In this document: one piece after another, positions 9,236 to 17,921 of the stretch | Layout of the letters: each line of letters begins with the position of its first letter | How positions within the stretch are numbered: position 1 is the first letter of the stretch | Assembly: GCA_937775205.1 (NCBI GenBank) | Contig: CALKBX010000004.1 | Span: 56,655 to 120,654, forward strand | Direction of reading: 5' to 3' | Length of the DNA stretch: 64,000 nucleotides | Source: an uncultured Verrucomicrobiae bacterium | GTDB taxonomy: Bacteria > Verrucomicrobiota > Verrucomicrobiia > Limisphaerales > UBA1100 | Notes under the pieces: generated by a model | Told to the model about the DNA's origin: nothing | The model's input: only the letters and a program-made list of their open reading frames with translations | The model's database searches: none | Program-made: the position numbers and the translations under genes

Positions 9236-10159
9236 GTGTCCGGCCATTCACAACCTATTTCCGCCCGCACGCGGATTTGCGCGGTGTACGGATTTCCCGT
9301 TAGGCATTCTGCTTCGCCGGCGATGCAGAATGCGGGCATCGCGGAGTTGGGGCTCGACTGGCGTTACACCGCTGCCGAGGTGCGGCCGGAGCAACTGCGC
9401 GAGGCCATCGCCGGCGCGCAGGTGATGCATTTCATCGGCATCAACCTCACCGTGCCGCATAAGTTGCTGGCGTTGGATATGGTGGATGTGCTCGACGAAA
9501 GCGCGCGCGAATGGGGCGCGGTGAACACGATTTTGTTTGAGGGACAAGACGACAATGGCGAATGGCGCGCCTTACGCGATTTTGAAACTGCCCCGCATCA
9601 ATTGCGCAGCCACGGTTTCAACACCGACGCGGATGGCATCACCCAAAGTTTGCGTGAAGATTTGGGCATGGAGGTGCGCGGGGAAAATGTGCTGTTGCTC
9701 GGCGCGGGCGGCGCGGGCCACGTGGCGGCGCTGAAGCTCGCGGCCACGGGGGTGCGGCAGCTGCACATTGTCAACCGCACCGTCAGCAAAGCCGAATCGA
9801 TTGCGAATGAAATCCGTACTCGTTTCCCTGCCGTGGAAATTGCGGTGGGTTATCCCAAGGACAAAGACACCGAGATGGATCTCGTGCTCAACTGCACCTC
9901 CCTCGGCCTCGCAAAAGGCGACGCGCTGCCGCTGGACACCGGCGCGTTTTCATTAGATAAAACGCGCGCGGTGTACGATATGATTTATCAACCAGCCGAG
10001 ACGCCGCTGCTAGCCGCCGCGCGCGCCGCCGGATGCCAAACCGCCAACGGCCTCGGTATGCTACTGCATCAAGGCGCCAAGGCGCTGGAGATTTGGAGCG
10101 GCCAAACCGCGCCGCTGAAGGTGATGCGCGCCGCCTTGGAGGAGGCTGTGAATGGCTGA
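9236..10159 (+). CDS. aroE: shikimate 5-dehydrogenase
   Basis: Reduces 3-dehydroshikimate with NADPH in the chorismate pathway. Seen are the shikimate-binding YGFPVRHSASPAMQNAG, NLTVPHK with the catalytic lysine, GAVNTI, the nucleotide-binding LLGAGGAGHVAALKLA, and NRTVSKA. The frame is open from 9002, but the first ~78 codons do not resemble AroE, so the GTG at 9236, 16 codons before CAVYGFPV, is preferred; this gives ~307 residues, a little longer than the usual 270-290. There is an acidic insertion after GAVNTI (GQDDNGEWRALRD). The end overlaps pilD by 8 bases (ATGGCTGA). aroC lies just beyond pilD on the other strand. Confidence 0.93.
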   Translation: MSGHSQPISARTRICAVYGFPVRHSASPAMQNAGIAELGLDWRYTAAEVRPEQLREAIAGAQVMHFIGINLTVPHKLLALDMVDVLDESAREWGAVNTILFEGQDDNGEWRALRDFETAPHQLRSHGFNTDADGITQSLREDLGMEVRGENVLLLGAGGAGHVAALKLAATGVRQLHIVNRTVSKAESIANEIRTRFPAVEIAVGYPKDKDTEMDLVLNCTSLGLAKGDALPLDTGAFSLDKTRAVYDMIYQPAETPLLAAARAAGCQTANGLGMLLHQGAKALEIWSGQTAPLKVMRAALEEAVNG

Positions 10160-11333
10160 CCAATTCATCCAGTTTTTTGGTAACCCGTTGACGCTCTTCT
10201 CGCTGGTCTTCTTCATGCTCGGCTGCATCGTGGGCAGTTTTCTGAACGTGGTCATCCACCGCCTGCCGCGCGAGATGAGCATTCTGCATCCGCCCTCGCA
10301 TTGCCCGCAGTGCGGCTACTCGATTCCGTGGTATCGAAACCTCCCGCTCATCACCTGGCTGTGGCAGCGCGGCAAATGCGCCGGCTGCGAGGCGCGCATT
10401 TCCGCGCGGTACGTGCTGGTGGAGTTCCTCACCGGCGCGGCTTTTCTGGGGGCGTGGTTGCTGGTGTACTACAAATTTTGGCAGGTGACTCCCCCGCCCA
10501 TAACCGATCCGCTGATCGCGGCGGGTGTTTCGGTGGCGTTGGTCACTTTGTTGGCGGGATTGATTGCGTCCACCTTTATTGATTTTGAACACTTCATTAT
10601 TCCGGATGAATTGACCAAGGGCGGCATGGTGATGGGCGCGATTTTTTCCGTGGCCGTGCCACAATTGCACGGGGCGTTCCTCGGCCAAACCGTGAGCCAC
10701 GCGCAGGCGCTGTGGCTCAGCGTGCTGGGCATGGCGGTGGGCGGCGCGGTGGTGTACGCGGTGGTGCGGCTGGGCAAGGCGTTGTTTGGCAAACAAACTT
10801 ACAACAGCGACGTGCCGGTGACGGTTTCTTTTTGCACGGACTATATGTGCCTCGGCGGCGAGCCGGACGAGGAGGACACAGTGATTCCATTCGAGGATGT
10901 GTTTTACCGCAAAGGCGATACCGTGACGTTGCACGCCGAACACGTGGAGTTGGTGGACTGTTGCTATTGGGACAAAACCGTGGCGCTCAATGCCGACAAG
11001 CTAACCATCGGCGAAATGGAATTCCCCGCAAGCGAAGTGCCGCATCTCGAGGTGCGCACCAGCGAAGTGACCATCCCGCGCGAGGCGATGGGCTTTGGCG
11101 ATGTGAAATTTATGGCCGCCATCGGCGCGTTCCTCGGCTGGCAAGCCACCCTCTTCGGCCTGATGGCCAGCGCGATAGTCGGCGCGGTGGTGGGTTCACT
11201 GATGATGCTGCTCCGCCGCGACAAAGCTAACATCATCCCCTTCGGCCCCTACATAGCCTTGGCCGCAGTAGGCTGGATTTTCGGCGGCTACGCACTGTGG
11301 CAATGGTGGTGGAAAAGCTTGGGGCCGGTTTAG
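10152..11333 (+). CDS. pilD: prepilin peptidase (type IV leader peptidase) with large insertion
   Basis: A 393-residue polytopic membrane protease and methyltransferase that processes type IV pilins and type II secretion pseudopilins. The N-terminal domain has GCIVGSFLNVVIHRLP and two zinc-type cysteine pairs (C51/C54, C76/C79). The catalytic aspartates are D144 (in FIDFEHFIIPDE) and D317 (in GFGDVKFMAAIGAFLG). Between them lies an extra, non-membrane stretch of ~95 residues (~214-310) rich in acidic residues and containing several cysteines, which makes the protein about 100 residues longer than typical PilD. Translation is coupled to aroE by an 8-base overlap. A tiny pseudopilin gene 5 kb away is a plausible substrate. 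Confidence 0.93.
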   Translation: MADQFIQFFGNPLTLFSLVFFMLGCIVGSFLNVVIHRLPREMSILHPPSHCPQCGYSIPWYRNLPLITWLWQRGKCAGCEARISARYVLVEFLTGAAFLGAWLLVYYKFWQVTPPPITDPLIAAGVSVALVTLLAGLIASTFIDFEHFIIPDELTKGGMVMGAIFSVAVPQLHGAFLGQTVSHAQALWLSVLGMAVGGAVVYAVVRLGKALFGKQTYNSDVPVTVSFCTDYMCLGGEPDEEDTVIPFEDVFYRKGDTVTLHAEHVELVDCCYWDKTVALNADKLTIGEMEFPASEVPHLEVRTSEVTIPREAMGFGDVKFMAAIGAFLGWQATLFGLMASAIVGAVVGSLMMLLRRDKANIIPFGPYIALAAVGWIFGGYALWQWWWKSLGPV

Positions 11334-11341
11334 TTCTGAAC

Positions 11342-11405
11342 CGCCAAGGCGCAAAGACGCCAAGTTTATTTGAATTGGTTTTCTTGGCGTCTTTGCGCCT
11401 TGGCG
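11342..11405. repeat. perfect 23-bp inverted repeat between convergent pilD and aroC
   Basis: The arms 11342-11364 and 11383-11405 are exact reverse complements (arm begins CGCCAAGGCGCAAAGACG) with an 18-base AT-rich loop. It fills the gap between two converging genes, so it could form a hairpin in both transcripts and act as a bidirectional terminator, although no T-run follows. The sequence looks like a dispersed REP/MITE-type element rather than a gene-specific terminator; that is an impression and not a search result. Confidence 0.85.
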
Positions 11406-11417
11406 CTTCAAAAACGA

Positions 11418-12497
11418 CTAACCATTCTGCGCTCGATGGCGCAGAGCGTGATCCACTAACACCAGCGCCGTCATCGCTTCCACCATCGGCACGGCGCGGG
11501 GTAGCACGCAGGGATCGTGCCGGCCGCGGGCCTTGAGTTTTACGTTTTTGCCGGCGGCGCTCACGGCGTCTTGAGTTTGCAAAATTGTGGCGGTGGGTTT
11601 GAAGACGGTGCGAAAGTAAATAGTCTCGCCGTTGCTGATGCCGCCTTGGACGCCGCCGGAGCGGTTGGCGGTGGTGCGAACTTTCCCGGCGCGCATACGG
11701 AAGGGGTCGTTGTGTTCGCTGCCTTTCATGGCGATGCCGCCAAAGCCGGAGCCAATCTCGAACCCTTTGCTGGCGGGCAAGCTGAGCATCGCCTTGGCGA
11801 GGTCGGCCTCGAGCCGGTCGAAGACCGGTTCGCCCCAGCCAACAGGCACGCCGCGGGCCACTCCGAGGAGCACACCGCCCACGCTGTCGCCCGCCTTGCG
11901 GGTGCGATCGATAAGGCGAATCATTTTCTCAGCCGTCGCTTTGTGAGGGCAACGGACGATGTTGGCTTCGACTTGTTTGAGCGTAAATTTGTTGGGGTCA
12001 ATCTTGGCAGAAATTTTTTGCACTTGCTGGACGCACGCGAGCACTTCGACACCGAATTGTTGCTTCAAAATTTTCTTGGCAATCGCGCCCGCGGCCACGC
12101 GGCCGATGGTTTCGCGCGCGCTGGTACGGCCGCCACCGGGCCAGGCGCGGATACCATACTTAGCGTCGTATGTGTAATCGGCATGGCTCGGTCGGTATTT
12201 CGTTTGCATCTCCGTGTACGCCTCGGCGCGTTGGTCGGTGTTTTCCACCAGTAACGAAATGGGTGTGCCAAGCGTCTTCCCCTCGAATGTGCCGGACAAA
12301 ATTCGCACGGTATCCGTTTCCTGCCTTTGGGTGGTGATGCGGGATTGGCCGGGGCGGCGCCGGGCGAGGTCGGGTTGGAGATCTTTTTCGCTCAACGCCA
12401 GCCGCGGCGGGCAGCCGTCGATAACCACGCCCACACCGCCGCCGTGGCTTTCGCCCCAGGTGGTGATGCGAAAGAGTTCGCCAAAAGAATTCCCCAT
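11418..12497 (-). CDS. aroC: chorismate synthase
   Basis: About 359 residues; converts EPSP to chorismate with reduced FMN. The start at [20 protein letters not shown] matches the family N-terminus, so 15 upstream in-frame codons are discarded. Signature blocks are [55 protein letters not shown] and [19 protein letters not shown], and the two conserved histidines expected for the family are present. With aroE 1.3 kb away this makes two shikimate-pathway genes in the neighbourhood, though on opposite strands. Confidence 0.96.
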   Translation of the reverse strand: MGNSFGELFRITTWGESHGGGVGVVIDGCPPRLALSEKDLQPDLARRRPGQSRITTQRQETDTVRILSGTFEGKTLGTPISLLVENTDQRAEAYTEMQTKYRPSHADYTYDAKYGIRAWPGGGRTSARETIGRVAAGAIAKKILKQQFGVEVLACVQQVQKISAKIDPNKFTLKQVEANIVRCPHKATAEKMIRLIDRTRKAGDSVGGVLLGVARGVPVGWGEPVFDRLEADLAKAMLSLPASKGFEIGSGFGGIAMKGSEHNDPFRMRAGKVRTTANRSGGVQGGISNGETIYFRTVFKPTATILQTQDAVSAAGKNVKLKARGRHDPCVLPRAVPMVEAMTALVLVDHALRHRAQNG

Positions 12498-12610
12498 ACG
12501 CGGAGAATGGCACAGAATGGCCTCGAAATCAATCCGGCGCAAATGCGGATGCGGATTGTGAATGGTTTGCGCTTGAGTTGAGAAATGAAAACAGCACGAT
12601 TAAAACGGTG

Positions 12611-13987
12611 ATGGGGGGGCATTTCAAAATAGGTTGCATGGCGATCGGCGCGTTGGCGTTGATGGCGTGTGAGACGTTTGACCCCACCGACCCCTTTGCC
12701 TCGACCGAGGATTATTACAACAGCAAATCGCGCAAGGAGCTGCTGGCCATGGCTCGCAAGGGGGATTACGAGGCCATCCGACGGCTGAAAGACACGCCGC
12801 TAAAAAATCTCGAGGCGGGCGTGGAGGCGGGCGAATACATGGCCATGATGCAGCTGGGCTGGCGTTACGACACCGGTTATGAATTGAAGGCCGACCCCAC
12901 CGAGGCGGCGCGGCTTTATCGCGTGGCCGCCGAACGAGGCGACATTTCCATGGCCCAAAACAATCTCGGCTGCCTGTACCGCGACGGGCGGGGCGTGATT
13001 AAAGATTACCGGACCGCCGTGCAGCTTTTCCAAATGGCCGCCGCGAAGGGCAATGAGCACGCGCAAAACAACCTCGGCTGGATGTACGAGCGCGGCTATG
13101 GGTTGCGGCGTGATTATGTGAAGGCGCGCCACTACTACGAACGCGCCGCGCGCGATCGCAAGGATTTTTCCACCGGCAAATCCCTACCCGGGCAATCGAT
13201 GGCGCAGAACAATCTGGGCCGTTTGATGCGCGACGGCTTGGGCGGCAAGTCGCAGCCGCAAGAAGCCATCCGATGGTTCCGTAAATCCGCCGCACAGGGC
13301 AATTCTCACGCGCATCATAACCTCGGGCTGATTCACGAAAAAGGCATCGGTGTGAAACGCAACGTGCAACGGGCACTCAAGCATTATGAGTTTGCGGTGC
13401 AAAAGGGCAATCCCCTCTCGCTGCACGCCATGGCGTGGCTGTATGAAAAAGGACAGCTCGTGCCGCGCAATTATAAATTGGCACTGCAATACTACACGCT
13501 TGCGGCGGAGAACGGCTACACGATGAGCATGTACAATCTCGGCATTTTATTTCGCGAAGGAAGAGGTGTGAAGCGCGACCTCATCACCGCCGCGGACTGG
13601 ATCCAGCGCGCCGCCATTGCCGGCAACGGCTATGCGCAAACGGCGCTGGGTGAAATGTATGAACTGGGCGAAGGCGTCAGTCAGGATTTTCCAAAGGCCG
13701 CCGAATGGTACGAACGCGCCGCGCAACAGGGACTCACGGTCGCCCAACTGCAGCTTTCAATTTTACACGGCACCGGTCAGCTGGGAGAACGCGATTTGGT
13801 ACAGTCCTACAAATGGGTTTTGCTGGCGGCCCATTTGGGCAATGAAAAAACCGAAGAATTGCGAGGGTTGCTGGACAAAGAAATGACCGAGGCGGAGCGC
13901 GTGGAAGCCGTACGATTGGCGCGCGCGTATCGGCCCGTGCCGGTTTTTGAAGAAGTGCGCCCACTGGAAAACGCAGGCACGGAGTAA
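12611..13987 (+). CDS. Sel1-repeat lipoprotein
   Basis: About 458 residues. The start at 12611 gives a short signal peptide ending in a lipobox (LALMAC), so the mature protein would be lipid-anchored. The rest is about ten Sel1-like (TPR-related) repeats of ~36 residues, each with the pattern AQNNLGxMYxxGxGVxxDYxxAxxxxxxAAxxGN, for example AQNNLGWMYERGYGL and AQTALGEMYELGEGVS. Such alpha-solenoids mediate protein-protein contacts; the partner is unknown. The gene converges, with only 10 bases between them, on a second Sel1-containing gene on the opposite strand. Confidence 0.88.
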   Translation: MGGHFKIGCMAIGALALMACETFDPTDPFASTEDYYNSKSRKELLAMARKGDYEAIRRLKDTPLKNLEAGVEAGEYMAMMQLGWRYDTGYELKADPTEAARLYRVAAERGDISMAQNNLGCLYRDGRGVIKDYRTAVQLFQMAAAKGNEHAQNNLGWMYERGYGLRRDYVKARHYYERAARDRKDFSTGKSLPGQSMAQNNLGRLMRDGLGGKSQPQEAIRWFRKSAAQGNSHAHHNLGLIHEKGIGVKRNVQRALKHYEFAVQKGNPLSLHAMAWLYEKGQLVPRNYKLALQYYTLAAENGYTMSMYNLGILFREGRGVKRDLITAADWIQRAAIAGNGYAQTALGEMYELGEGVSQDFPKAAEWYERAAQQGLTVAQLQLSILHGTGQLGERDLVQSYKWVLLAAHLGNEKTEELRGLLDKEMTEAERVEAVRLARAYRPVPVFEEVRPLENAGTE

Positions 13988-13997
13988 GTTCGGCGGC

Positions 13998-16148
13998 TCA
14001 AGGATTGCTGGAAGGGGTTCCCTCTGGAACGGGTGCCGGCGATGGAGGCAGCAGCACCTTCAAAAGCCCCTTCACCCGCGCCTTGAATTGCTCGTCATTC
14101 TCCGAGGCGTTTACTTGTTCCAATCCTTGCTCCAGCACGCCCAGTGTTCGAAGAAAGGCATCGCGTGCTTCATTCGGCACTTCGGGTTTGCCTAAAGTTT
14201 TTTTGACGGCGGCAACAGATTTATCCCATTGCGCTACTAGAGACGGAGGCAACCATTTGCCGTCCAGGCGACGCAGGGCAAGTTTTTCTGATGTTTTATC
14301 GGCGAACATTTCCACCACCGCTTCATTACCCGATTCGCTGACGGGCACAAATCGCAAGCCCTTCCACTGCCACAGGTACAGCTTTTTGTGTTTCAGCAAT
14401 TCCGCACAAAGACCGGCCCCGGTTCCATTGAGCATTTTGGGCACATCCGGTTCTTCAAACCACTTGGGATCGGCCAATTCACTTTTCGCGACTGTGCCCA
14501 ATATCACCGCAGCGGTGTCCCAATACGGGCGCAACTCTTCCGGGGCCAACGAGATCAGTTCAGTTTTTTTCTCGCGCATTAGCTTTGCCATTTTGCCGAG
14601 CACCCCAATCAGGCGGCGATGATCCTCTGCGGATAATTGTTGACCGACGGTTCCCAGCAACATTTTTACATCGGCTTGATATCGCTCAGGCAAGGCGTTC
14701 CATAAAACGATGGGCTTGCCTTGGGATAGCCCTTGAAAAATTTGCTGCAACTCCGCAGCGGGCGAGCCTTCGGCCAATACAGGCGGCAACTCCGCCACGC
14801 CGGGTTGAACGGGTTTGCCAATGGCGGGTGGATTGGGCGGGCGATTGGGATCGGGTGGTGGCAGTCCGGGGTCGGTGAAGGTGTCATCGATCCGGATGGC
14901 CTCGGCGAGGGCGCGGTCGTATTCCGCCGGATCTATTTCGTCGCGCAACTTTTTCAAATGCGGCCGCGCCATGCTCATTTTTTCATAAGCGAGCAGAAAC
15001 CAAACGCAGGCTTGGCGGGGGTCCGGCTCGAGATGCGAGCCTTTCAAATACATAAAACCCAATCGATAGCGGGCAAGCGGAACGCCCAACCCGGCGGCCC
15101 GGCGGATGAGCCGTACGCCTTCGCCGGAGTTTTCCGGCAACCCTTGGCCCAGCAAATGCATCCGGCCGAGCAGGGAAATACTCAGCGCCTGTCCCCGTCC
15201 GGCAGCGGCGGCAATCCACCGCGCGCCATGGGCCACATCGCGTTTCGTGCCCACGCCTGTGGATTCCATTAACCCAACCCAGTGTTGAGCCTGAACGTCA
15301 TGGGAATCCGCCGCCAACCGAAATTGCCGATAGGCCAGCTCCGGGTTGCCGGCAAATCCGCGCCGGGGTTTATTGCTGAGTCCGAGAATCGCCAGCGCGA
15401 CGGCATCGCCCGCATCGGCCATTTTCCGCACGCGCTCCAACATTCCGGATTGCTCCAATCGGGCGGCACGTTTCACATCCATCCGGCCCGTCCCAAACCC
15501 ACTCATGCAATAAACGGCCAACAACACCCGCGCGCGCGGCTCATCTTTCGCAGCGGCGCGTTCGAGCAACTTGAATGCGGCAGCCGGATCCCAGCGCGCG
15601 CCCCAGCCGGTTTCATGGCGACGCGCCAGCTCCAACATTGCCACAGCATCGCCGGCCTTGGCGCGGGCTTGGAGTGGGAAAATATTTTCCTGTGAAATAA
15701 ATATCAACTCCCCCGGCACGGCCGACGGCAAATTATTGGTGGGCAAGGGTTTGAGTTCTGACGTTGGCGGGACCTTTGGCATATCGCCCGGCTGCAGGAT
15801 GCTCACTTGAATTCCATGTTTCGAAGGCGAGTTGGAGGGGATGGATTTACCGCCCCAGATTTGCCACGCACCAAATGCGGCGCCGGAAACTAACAGCAAT
15901 ATCACCCCTGCCAACGCCATGCCGCGCCTGGAAGGTTCGGCCGTTTGGTTGGCGGGAATTCGATCAGCAACTGCCAGCGGTTCGGGCAAAGGCTGCACAT
16001 AAGTGCCGAGCGGAACCCAAGCGGTTTGGCCCTCCTCAAGTGCCCAGTCTTCCACCGTCAACACGTTGGCGGCGATGTACTGTTGCAGTTCATCGCGCGA
16101 GAGCGGGCCGAAATGCCCGCCGTCTTTCTGGATGTAATACGCGGCCAT
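13998..16148 (-). CDS. GYF_2-domain membrane protein with Sel1 repeats
   Basis: About 716 residues from the ATG before AAYYIQKDGGHFGPLSRDEL. Residues ~1-50 form a GYF_2 (DUF4339) domain, a short module with G.HFGPLS.DELQ and a conserved tryptophan pattern (DWALEEG..AWVPL). A membrane helix follows at ~85-105 (GMALAGVILLLVSGAAFGAW). Then come Sel1-type repeats (~160-400: AMLELARRHETGWGARWDPA, AQHWVGLMESTGVGTKRDV) and a C-terminal region of ~290 residues with no recognised domain and a proline-rich linker. The arrangement suggests a cytoplasmic GYF module with an extracytoplasmic solenoid. Two more GYF_2 proteins occur at 19.6-22.3 kb. The function is unknown. Confidence 0.8.
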   Translation of the reverse strand: MAAYYIQKDGGHFGPLSRDELQQYIAANVLTVEDWALEEGQTAWVPLGTYVQPLPEPLAVADRIPANQTAEPSRRGMALAGVILLLVSGAAFGAWQIWGGKSIPSNSPSKHGIQVSILQPGDMPKVPPTSELKPLPTNNLPSAVPGELIFISQENIFPLQARAKAGDAVAMLELARRHETGWGARWDPAAAFKLLERAAAKDEPRARVLLAVYCMSGFGTGRMDVKRAARLEQSGMLERVRKMADAGDAVALAILGLSNKPRRGFAGNPELAYRQFRLAADSHDVQAQHWVGLMESTGVGTKRDVAHGARWIAAAAGRGQALSISLLGRMHLLGQGLPENSGEGVRLIRRAAGLGVPLARYRLGFMYLKGSHLEPDPRQACVWFLLAYEKMSMARPHLKKLRDEIDPAEYDRALAEAIRIDDTFTDPGLPPPDPNRPPNPPAIGKPVQPGVAELPPVLAEGSPAAELQQIFQGLSQGKPIVLWNALPERYQADVKMLLGTVGQQLSAEDHRRLIGVLGKMAKLMREKKTELISLAPEELRPYWDTAAVILGTVAKSELADPKWFEEPDVPKMLNGTGAGLCAELLKHKKLYLWQWKGLRFVPVSESGNEAVVEMFADKTSEKLALRRLDGKWLPPSLVAQWDKSVAAVKKTLGKPEVPNEARDAFLRTLGVLEQGLEQVNASENDEQFKARVKGLLKVLLPPSPAPVPEGTPSSNP

Positions 16149-16215
16149 AGTTTGCCGAGGCCAAAAAAAGTTAATCCAATTCACTTCAAAAAACCACCCG
16201 AAATCCGCCTTCGAC

Positions 16216-16428
16216 TTAGTCCAAATCTTCCGGACGCACTGAGGAAGGGCCGTACATTCCTTTGCTGGGATCGTTGGGATCCACCGGGCGACCGAGGCTG
16301 CGGGCCTTGCTGCCGGCCTTGGCCAATACCGGCAGCATTAGGGCGAGCAAAATCCCGATGATCACAATCACCACCAGCATTTCCACGAGGGAAAATGCCC
16401 GACGCGCTTTGTGGCGGCGGGGCTTCAT
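16216..16428 (-). CDS. very short type II pseudopilin-like protein
   Basis: 70 residues with a classic prepilin leader: a basic start (MKPRRHKARRA) followed by FSLVEMLVVIVIIGILLALM, with the glutamate at position 5 of the mature protein. A prepilin peptidase (pilD is 5 kb away) would cut before the phenylalanine. Only ~36 residues follow the helix, ending in an acidic PEDLD, so the globular domain of ordinary pseudopilins is missing. The ATG immediately follows the stop of the upstream LRR gene, so both are likely on one transcript. It could be a truncated secretion pseudopilin or a minimal pilin. Confidence 0.8.
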   Translation of the reverse strand: MKPRRHKARRAFSLVEMLVVIVIIGILLALMLPVLAKAGSKARSLGRPVDPNDPSKGMYGPSSVRPEDLD

Positions 16429-16701
16429 TTAATGAAGCACATTACAGCCGGGCAAACGCTCGCGCAACGAGGCGATACCCTCGGGCGAAACGCCCGTGCC
16501 CGCGAGGCCCACCCAGCGAAGCTGTTCCTGTCCGGCGAGTTTTTCCAAACCGGCATCGGTGATTTTTGAGCCGTCGAGATTGAGCCCCACCAACGCGCCA
16601 TTGGTCACCACCACGCACACCTCCGCGCGCGCCACGGTTTTTAATGCGGCGATGAGGTCGTCGTTCGATTCACTGAGAGCCTGCAACAAGGGATCGTCCA
16701 T
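16429..16701 (-). CDS. small leucine-rich-repeat protein
   Basis: 90 residues. The middle carries one or two LRR units (LVGLNLDGSKITDAGLEKLA, then LRWVGLAGTGVSPEGIASL) of the type abundant in Planctomycetes and Verrucomicrobia. There is no signal peptide. The stop codon directly abuts the start of the pseudopilin gene. The same KITDAGL core recurs in the degenerate LRR gene at 57.8-58.5 kb. The function is unknown. Confidence 0.65.
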   Translation of the reverse strand: MDDPLLQALSESNDDLIAALKTVARAEVCVVVTNGALVGLNLDGSKITDAGLEKLAGQEQLRWVGLAGTGVSPEGIASLRERLPGCNVLH

Positions 16702-16737
16702 AACGTGGCCTCAAGGTAGCACCGGCTGGAGGGGAAA

Positions 16738-17823
16738 TCAATCCCCCGGCGGCTTGGGCTTGGCGGGCCGCGGATTGAGGCCGGGCACATACGGGCCGCC
16801 GGTGAAAGCTTGCCGCCGCGCGGCGATAATTTGCTTTGCGGTGAGTTTGCTTCCCGGCCCCACACCGCCGCCTTCGCGCAGATTGCCATCAATCATCAAA
16901 TTGCCCTGCGTGGCCACGTGCGGCAGCGAAAGCGAGTGGCCCATTTCGTGCGCGAGAATATTTGACTGCGCGAAAAACACCGGCGAGCCGTCTTTCCAAA
17001 CGCCATCGGCATCCACCAGTGCCGCGAATTTTACCTGCGGCATCAGCACGATTCCTTTGGCGGGCAAATAGACAGCGCCGTATGCGCGCGGCATGGTGTA
17101 AATCACCACGATGTGAAACACCTTCCCGCGGTCGGGCAAGTCCGGCAGCATTTTGTGTAAAATCCGCGATTGAAGTTGCGCCACCGCCGTGGCGGAAACG
17201 CCCGGCTTAAACAATCCGGCAAACGCCTTTTCCGCATCGCGATTCGCCGCGCGCAGTGGCACCGGCCGGTCAGCCACAAAACGGATGTTTGTTGACCGCC
17301 ACATTTCATTTACCCCCGCGAGCAAAGGCCGAATATTTGTGAGTTTGGGGTCCGCGTTGATGGACGCAAAACTGCTCTTGAGATGATGCACCTTCACTTT
17401 CAGCGTGAGCAGGCGGCCATCATCAACGTCGGGCGCCAAGGGTTCCGCCTCGAAGGCGAGCATCGCGCCGTCCACTTGTTGAGTGGCACCGCGCCGATTG
17501 CCTTCATAAACCATCAGCCGCGTGCCGCCTTTGGTGCGGGGCACGAGCGAAAAACGTTTGTCACCCAGCAGCAAGCGCATGGCATCCGCCGCCGGTTTGT
17601 CGCGAAACTTTACTCCCACGCGCCCTTTCAACCCCGGCTCCACCAGCACTTCCCAGCCGGTTTCTGATTTGATAACCCCCAGAAGATGCTCCAGCCCCAT
17701 CGCCCGCACGTTCATATCAAACGTCCGCGCCTTGGGATGCCACACCACCGAATCTGCCGCCGCAGCTTCCGAATGCATCAGCACGGATCCAATCCATCCA
17801 ATAAATAAAATCCACAAACGCAT
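16738..17823 (-). CDS. secreted metzincin-type (matrixin-like) zinc metalloprotease
   Basis: About 361 residues from the ATG at 17823, which follows a GAAGGGG ribosome-binding sequence and begins a signal peptide (MRLWILFIGWIGSVLM, cleavage near SEAAAA). The catalytic signature is HEMGHSLSLPH (~residue 300), an HExxHxxxxxH zinc site, followed by a methionine in NLMIDG that could be the Met-turn. The N-terminal half (~30-150) resembles secretin/STN-like short domains (AMGLEHLLGVIKSETGWEVL) and has no certain assignment. It would act outside the cytoplasm. It precedes the LRR and pseudopilin genes on the same strand with a ~36-base gap, so co-transcription is possible. Confidence 0.8.
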   Translation of the reverse strand: MRLWILFIGWIGSVLMHSEAAAADSVVWHPKARTFDMNVRAMGLEHLLGVIKSETGWEVLVEPGLKGRVGVKFRDKPAADAMRLLLGDKRFSLVPRTKGGTRLMVYEGNRRGATQQVDGAMLAFEAEPLAPDVDDGRLLTLKVKVHHLKSSFASINADPKLTNIRPLLAGVNEMWRSTNIRFVADRPVPLRAANRDAEKAFAGLFKPGVSATAVAQLQSRILHKMLPDLPDRGKVFHIVVIYTMPRAYGAVYLPAKGIVLMPQVKFAALVDADGVWKDGSPVFFAQSNILAHEMGHSLSLPHVATQGNLMIDGNLREGGGVGPGSKLTAKQIIAARRQAFTGGPYVPGLNPRPAKPKPPGD

Positions 17824-17921
17824 CCCCTTCAATCTACCTGATTTCCCTCTTCCGATCAACCTTCGGGGGTTGGTGTTTTGAGACTCGAATTTCACGGATG
17901 AAAATCTGCGCAATCCTCGGC

